Below are positions 60,169 through 64,000 of a DNA stretch of 64,000 nucleotides, piece after piece. How positions within the stretch are numbered: position 1 is the stretch's first letter; every line of letters starts with the position of its first letter. The position numbers and the translations under genes are program-made. Under the pieces are notes generated by a model. That model was not told the DNA's origin and made no database searches. It worked only from the letters and a program-made list of their open reading frames with translations. Origin of the DNA: an uncultured Blautia sp. (GTDB lineage: Bacteria > Bacillota > Clostridia > Lachnospirales > Lachnospiraceae); the NCBI GenBank assembly GCA_958367245.1, contig CATXEA010000002.1, positions 1-64,000 on the forward strand, read 5' to 3'.

Positions 60169-60966
60169 TTATTTGGAATCCTCCCTGTGAATTCGCTCAC
60201 GAATTGATTGGATAACATTGTTTTCCGTTTCGTTCGCAAAAAGTATGTCAAGTATCTTTTCCGCTTTATCCAGATAGGCCGGATCGTTTTCCGTCTCATA
60301 GAGAGCGGTCATATGATGCGCAATCACCCACGCAATCGGAACAAGCGCTTCTCTTGCAGCCTTATGTTTTTCCTCTCCCTGTAAAAAATATACAAGAGCA
60401 TTTTCACGCGCTTTGTAGAGGTTTGGAAGTTTCTTTGCCGTCTCCAGCGCCTTGTCATATTCACCAACTTTCCAGTATGTGAAACAGATATTAAAAAGTG
60501 TTGCGCCACGCACCTCGGAATCTTCCCCATAGTGAAGAATTTGTTCCTGAACAGCGATGGATTCCCGTAAATATCGGAGTTTTTCTTCATTTGTTCCATC
60601 CAGTTTTTCAAGTGATGTGGATAGCTGAACCAGTAAAAGCGCATTGTTCGGAAAGGTTTTTAGCGATTGGCGCATAAGCGCGACATTCTCCTGATGCAGC
60701 CCCCTTTTATTGTTTTCCTCCCATCTTCGATTAATCTCACTGTATTGATTATTTTTTTCGATTTCGCTCATGCTGAACAATTCATCAATACTGATTTCAA
60801 AATAATTTGCCAATGCCGGCAGCATGGCTATATCCGGATATCCATCCCCCCGTTCCCATTTGCTTATAGATTGAAACGAGATTCCGAAGTGAGCAGCCAG
60901 TTCCTCCTGCGTCAGGTTACGCTCACGGCGCATCCGTTTGATATTTTCACCAATTAAAAGACTCAT
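60169..60966 (-). CDS. XRE-family regulator with TPR-like C-terminal region
   Basis: The 265-residue protein has an N-terminal helix-turn-helix (GENIKRMRRERNLTQEELAA then FGISFQSISKWERGDGYPD) and a C-terminal helical part with TPR-like repeats (about 100-260, for example FNICFTYWKVGEYDKALE). This type often senses a peptide or protein partner. The target is unknown. GGGGG lies upstream of the ATG. A perfect palindrome at 61056-61074, about 100 bases upstream, could be its operator. Confidence 0.85.
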   Translation of the reverse strand: MSLLIGENIKRMRRERNLTQEELAAHFGISFQSISKWERGDGYPDIAMLPALANYFEISIDELFSMSEIEKNNQYSEINRRWEENNKRGLHQENVALMRQSLKTFPNNALLLVQLSTSLEKLDGTNEEKLRYLRESIAVQEQILHYGEDSEVRGATLFNICFTYWKVGEYDKALETAKKLPNLYKARENALVYFLQGEEKHKAAREALVPIAWVIAHHMTALYETENDPAYLDKAEKILDILFANETENNVIQSIRERIHREDSK

Positions 60967-61055
60967 GGTAACCCCCTGTTTCTTATTTTTTGAGGCCTCT
61001 GGCTATATTATACGGAAAACCGGCCACATAATCAATAACCGCACAGGTGATTTGT

Positions 61056-61074
61056 TTTCTACGAATCGTAGAAA
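61056..61074. promoter_or_regulatory. Palindrome, possible operator for the XRE gene
   Basis: TTTCTACGA (61056-61064), A, TCGTAGAAA (61066-61074) form a perfect palindrome. It lies 90 bases upstream of the XRE start, between that gene and the terminator of the S1 gene. Confidence 0.5.
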
Positions 61075-61093
61075 TTTTCTATTATATTTCCGT

Positions 61094-61136
61094 CAAAAAA
61101 ATACGGTACAGCACCATTATCGGCACTGCACCGTAT
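61094..61136 (-). terminator. Terminator of the cmk-ispH-S1 operon
   Basis: ATACGGT (61101-61107) pairs with ACCGTAT (61130-61136), with CAG/CTG adding to the stem, followed on the minus strand by TTTTTTTGACGG. It lies about 65 bases past the S1 gene stop. Confidence 0.85.
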
Positions 61137-61199
61137 CCGTAATCCAAACGCCTCTTTGCCTGACGTTTTTATACTTGTTTGTTTTTATCTTTAAGTCTA

Positions 61200-62282
61200 T
61201 TATTCTTCTGTAGCTTCTGCTGCTTCAGCCGGCGCTTCCAGAGCTTTCATGCTCAGGCTGATTTTTTTGTCTTCGCCATTGAAGTCAACAACTTTCGCTT
61301 CAATTTCCTGTCCGATGGAAAGTACGTCTGCAGGTTTTGCAACGTGCTCTCTGGAAATCTGGGATACGTGAAGGAGTGCATCTACACCAGGTGCAAGCTC
61401 TACGAATGCACCGAAGTCTGTCATACGTGCAACTTTACCTTTTACTACGTTTCCTACTGCGAAATCCTCTGCTGCTGTAAGCCACGGATTTGCTTCCGGG
61501 AATTTAAGAGAAAGTGCAATCTTGTCTCCGTTGATCTCTTTGATGAGAACTTTCAGAGCTTCGCCTACTGTGAATACTTTCTTCGGATTCTCTACTCTGC
61601 CCCAGGACATTTCGGAAATGTGAAGAAGTCCGTCAGCTCCGCCGAGGTCGATGAATGCGCCGAAGTCTGTTACATTCTTAACAGTACCTTCTACAGTATC
61701 GCCAACATGAATTCTCTCCATTAATTCTTTCTGTTTCTCAGCTTTTGCAGCTAAGAGAAGCTGTTTGCGGTTACCGATGATACGGCGTCTTCTCGGATTG
61801 AACTCTGTGATCACGAATTCGATTTCCTGATTTGCATATTTGGATAAATCTTTCTCATATGTGTCAGATACAAGGCTTGCAGGAATAAATACTCTTGCTT
61901 CCTCTACGTTTACACATAATCCGCCGTCAAGAACCTGAGTAACCTGAGCATTTAATACTTCCTGGCTCTCAAATGCTTCTTCCAGACGTTTATTTCCTTT
62001 TTCTGCTGCAAGTCTCTTGTAGGTTAAGATAACCTGACCTTCGCCATCGTTTACTTTGAGAACTTTTGCTTCCATAGTGTCGCCAACGTGAACTGCATCA
62101 GCAAGTACAAGGCTGGAATCATTAGAGTATTCACTCTTAGTGATAATACCGTCTGCTTTGTAACCGATATTTAAAATAATCTCATCTTCTTTAACATCGA
62201 TGACAGTACCCTGCACGATCTCTCCATTTCTGATAGTTTTTACGGAATCTTCCAGCATCTGTTCAAAACTTAATTCTGACAT
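61200..62282 (-). CDS. S1 RNA-binding domain protein (30S ribosomal protein S1-like)
   Basis: The 360-residue protein has four S1 domains in series: about 15-85 (GEIVQGTVIDVKEDEIILNI), 100-170, 190-260 (GDTVEGTVKNVTDFGAFIDL) and 275-350 (GNVVKGKVARMTDFGAFVEL). It is the short S1 form found in Firmicutes; it may work in translation initiation. The first codons overlap the ispH end by 20 bases; some clostridia have these two fused. It ends with an Ala/Glu-rich tail. Confidence 0.9.
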   Translation of the reverse strand: MSELSFEQMLEDSVKTIRNGEIVQGTVIDVKEDEIILNIGYKADGIITKSEYSNDSSLVLADAVHVGDTMEAKVLKVNDGEGQVILTYKRLAAEKGNKRLEEAFESQEVLNAQVTQVLDGGLCVNVEEARVFIPASLVSDTYEKDLSKYANQEIEFVITEFNPRRRRIIGNRKQLLLAAKAEKQKELMERIHVGDTVEGTVKNVTDFGAFIDLGGADGLLHISEMSWGRVENPKKVFTVGEALKVLIKEINGDKIALSLKFPEANPWLTAAEDFAVGNVVKGKVARMTDFGAFVELAPGVDALLHVSQISREHVAKPADVLSIGQEIEAKVVDFNGEDKKISLSMKALEAPAEAAEATEE

Positions 62283-63129
62283 GTTCTTGAACCTCCTCGA
62301 TAATTTTCTTTGGGGTGGAAGCCCCTGCTGTAATACCTACGCAACTACTGCATTGGAACATTTCAGAATCCAAGTCTACAGGTGTTTGTATATAGTAAGT
62401 ATTTCCACATTCCTTTTTGCATATTTCAAACAGCTTTTGTGTATTGGAACTATGCCTGCCCCCGACGACTAACATAGTGTCTACCTCTGCGGCGATTTCT
62501 CTTGCTTCTCTCTGTCGCTCTTCGGTAGCATTACAAATCGTGTTTAAAATACTAAGAATATCTAAAACACCATTATCATAACTCTTTTTGTGAAGAATTT
62601 CAACTAAATCTTTAAATTTGTTGTAATTAAATGTCGTCTGTGACACAATACAGACCTTTTTTCCCTCCGGAAGACAGAATTTTTCTGTTTCCTCCCTGTT
62701 TTTGAGTACTGTATGGGGTTCTTCGCACCAGCCGCAGATTCCCTTTACCTCCGGATGGTCCTTGTCCCCGATGATAATGATATGTTTTCCCTCTTTGCTT
62801 TCCTTCGCAACGATTCTGTGGATTTTCAGGACAAAAGGGCATGTTACGTCTACATATTCCACGCCGCAGCTTTCCAGCTTTTCATAAATCTTTTTTCCTA
62901 CGCCGTGAGAACGGATAACCACAATCCCCTCTTTCAGAGATTCAATATCCTCTTCTTCAATAACCTGTACCCCTTTTGACGCCAGATCGTTTACCACTTC
63001 CTCATTGTGAATAATCGGCCCAAGCGTATAAATAGGACTTTTGCCGCTTTCAATCAGCTCGTAAACCTTATCTACCGCCCGTTTTACTCCAAAGCAGAAC
63101 CCTGCAGTTTTCGCTACCTTTACCTCCAT
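62263..63129 (-). CDS. ispH: 4-hydroxy-3-methylbut-2-enyl diphosphate reductase
   Basis: IspH makes IPP and DMAPP in the last step of the MEP isoprenoid route, with a 4Fe-4S cluster. The 288-residue protein has the three ligand cysteines in AGFCFGVKRAVD, VTCPFVLKIH and NTICNATEERQRE, and the catalytic glutamate in the last. It overlaps the S1 gene by 20 bases and follows cmk after one base. Confidence 0.96.
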   Translation of the reverse strand: MEVKVAKTAGFCFGVKRAVDKVYELIESGKSPIYTLGPIIHNEEVVNDLASKGVQVIEEEDIESLKEGIVVIRSHGVGKKIYEKLESCGVEYVDVTCPFVLKIHRIVAKESKEGKHIIIIGDKDHPEVKGICGWCEEPHTVLKNREETEKFCLPEGKKVCIVSQTTFNYNKFKDLVEILHKKSYDNGVLDILSILNTICNATEERQREAREIAAEVDTMLVVGGRHSSNTQKLFEICKKECGNTYYIQTPVDLDSEMFQCSSCVGITAGASTPKKIIEEVQEHVRIKF

Positions 63130-63130
63130 A

Positions 63131-63802
63131 TCAGATGCCTGCCTTTTCCCTGTATAATTTCAGGATTGTTTCCACAACCTCGTCAATTCCCATTTCTGAA
63201 GAATCTACCAGAACTGCATCCTCAGCCTGACGAAGAGGCGAAACTTCTCTGTTCATATCGCGCTCATCCCTGTCGATAATATCCTGTCTTATCTGCTCCA
63301 GATCACACTTGACATTCTTTTCCGTAAGCTCCAGATAGCGTCTTTTTGCCCTTGTATCGGCGCTTGCAGTAAGATATATTTTTATGTCCGCATTCGGAAG
63401 GATTGTAGTTCCAATGTCACGGCCGTCCATAACTACGTCGTTTTCTGCCGCAAGATTTCTCTGAAGCTTCAGAAGATGCTCCCGTACTTTCGGGTTTGCA
63501 GAGCTGACAGACGCCATGTTTCCCACTTCTTCTGTACGCAGTTTGTGATTTACATTTTCACCGTTTAAGAGAACAATCTGCTCTCCGTCCCGATATTCAA
63601 TGGAAATCTCTGCTCCTGAGCAGGCAGCCGCAATTTCTTCTGCACTGGCTCCATCAATCCCTTTTGTCAGAAGATAAAGCGCCATCGCTCTGTACATAGC
63701 TCCTGTGTCCACATAAATAAAAGACAGCTCCTTTGCCACCCGTCTGGCAATTGTGCTTTTTCCTGCGCCTGCAGGCCCGTCAATGGCAATATTACATCCC
63801 AT
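63131..63802 (-). CDS. cmk: Cytidylate kinase
   Basis: Cmk phosphorylates CMP and dCMP. The 223-residue protein has the P-loop AIDGPAGAGKSTIARRV, the LSFIYVDTGAMYRAM motif, DVVMDGRDIGTTILPNAD and the lid RRYLELTEK. Length is normal. AAGGAGG lies 11 bases before the ATG. It leads the operon with ispH and the S1 protein, the same order as in many clostridia. Confidence 0.97.
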   Translation of the reverse strand: MGCNIAIDGPAGAGKSTIARRVAKELSFIYVDTGAMYRAMALYLLTKGIDGASAEEIAAACSGAEISIEYRDGEQIVLLNGENVNHKLRTEEVGNMASVSSANPKVREHLLKLQRNLAAENDVVMDGRDIGTTILPNADIKIYLTASADTRAKRRYLELTEKNVKCDLEQIRQDIIDRDERDMNREVSPLRQAEDAVLVDSSEMGIDEVVETILKLYREKAGI

Positions 63803-63834
63803 TTTTCGTTTTCCTCCTTGCCGTTTACATTTTA

Positions 63835-64000
63835 TTACTGAATCGCCTGCGCCGCCAGATAAGCGGTTGACCAGGCAATCTGGAGATTATAGCCTCCGGT
63901 GACAGCATCCAGGTCTGTCACTTCACCGATAAAATACAGATTTCGGATAATCTTTGATTCCATAGTTCCCGGACGTAATTCTTTCACGGAAACGCCTCCT
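63835..64000 (-). CDS. HI0933/YhiN-type flavoprotein, C-terminal end only
   Basis: Only the last 55 codons are in the window; the rest lies beyond the right edge. The peptide has GGVSVKELRPGTMESK and IRNLYFIGEVTDLDAV then GGYNLQIAWSTAYLA, which is the typical C-terminal FAD-binding part of the HI0933/YhiN NAD(P)/FAD-dependent oxidoreductases. The stop is TAA at 63835-63837. It lies just upstream of cmk on the same strand, the usual neighbour order in clostridia. Confidence 0.9.
   Translation of the reverse strand, partial: GGVSVKELRPGTMESKIIRNLYFIGEVTDLDAVTGGYNLQIAWSTAYLAAQAIQ

Overview
The window looks like chromosome of a Gram-positive, spore-forming anaerobic Firmicute, most probably a gut Lachnospiraceae (Clostridia). 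Evidence for this is an Rnf complex in clostridial order (C-D-G-E-A-B), a GerW/YtfJ sporulation protein, a DUF6465 protein, an Asp23-FakA pair, IspH next to an S1-domain protein, strong AGGAGG ribosome sites with frequent TTG/GTG starts, and no oxygen respiration genes. Genus cannot be fixed from the sequence. Almost all genes lie on the minus strand. Both ends cut a gene.

Positions 1-7200 hold a loose set: a clipped gene, a helical protein, a CcdA-thioredoxin fusion preceded by an unlisted 48-residue FeoB-associated Cys-rich membrane protein under a perfect sigma-A promoter with a DtxR-like operator, an amidohydrolase, a phospholipase D-like protein, a YgjP-like metallopeptidase and an acyltransferase. 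Positions 7300-18000 form a nucleoside uptake and salvage block: a BMP-type nucleoside ABC transporter (binding protein, two permeases, ATPase), a Crp/Fnr regulator, purine nucleoside phosphorylase, cytidine deaminase, uridine phosphorylase, phosphopentomutase and deoxyribose-phosphate aldolase, with adenosine deaminase just upstream.

Positions 18000-36400 are the most interesting part. A selenium-trait pair of divergent operons (LysR regulator plus class-V aminotransferase on minus; YedE transporter, YedF/TusA-like protein and DUF3343 protein on plus) abuts a twelve-gene, tightly overlapping minus-strand cluster headed by a Desulfovibrio gigas MOP-type molybdopterin aldehyde oxidoreductase. 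The cluster encodes a multi-cluster Fe-S protein, a small double-CxxC protein, a methyltransferase, a C-GCAxxG-C-C protein, a MocA-like nucleotidyltransferase fused to an HD domain, a second cysteine desulfurase, an unrecognised 90-residue protein, a radical SAM protein, a PaaK-like AMP ligase, a ModE-like winged-helix protein, a HAD/molybdopterin-binding fusion with an internal start, and XdhC. It matches the gene set known from D. vulgaris DVU1551-DVU1559, whose joint function is not established; maturation of the oxidoreductase and its cofactor is the likely role.

Positions 36500-45500 carry small and housekeeping genes: a TylF-like methyltransferase, DUF6465 protein, RecG, FakA, Asp23, ribosomal protein L28, an unlisted 45-residue membrane protein, GerW, a DUF2953 protein and a Nudix hydrolase. 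Positions 45600-58000 hold cell-division and envelope genes (PBP, FtsW/RodA, U32 protein, ZapA), RuvAB and the Rnf operon. Positions 58000-64000 carry a membrane protein, a YprB-like exonuclease, an XRE regulator, an S1-domain protein, IspH, Cmk and the end of an HI0933-type flavoprotein.
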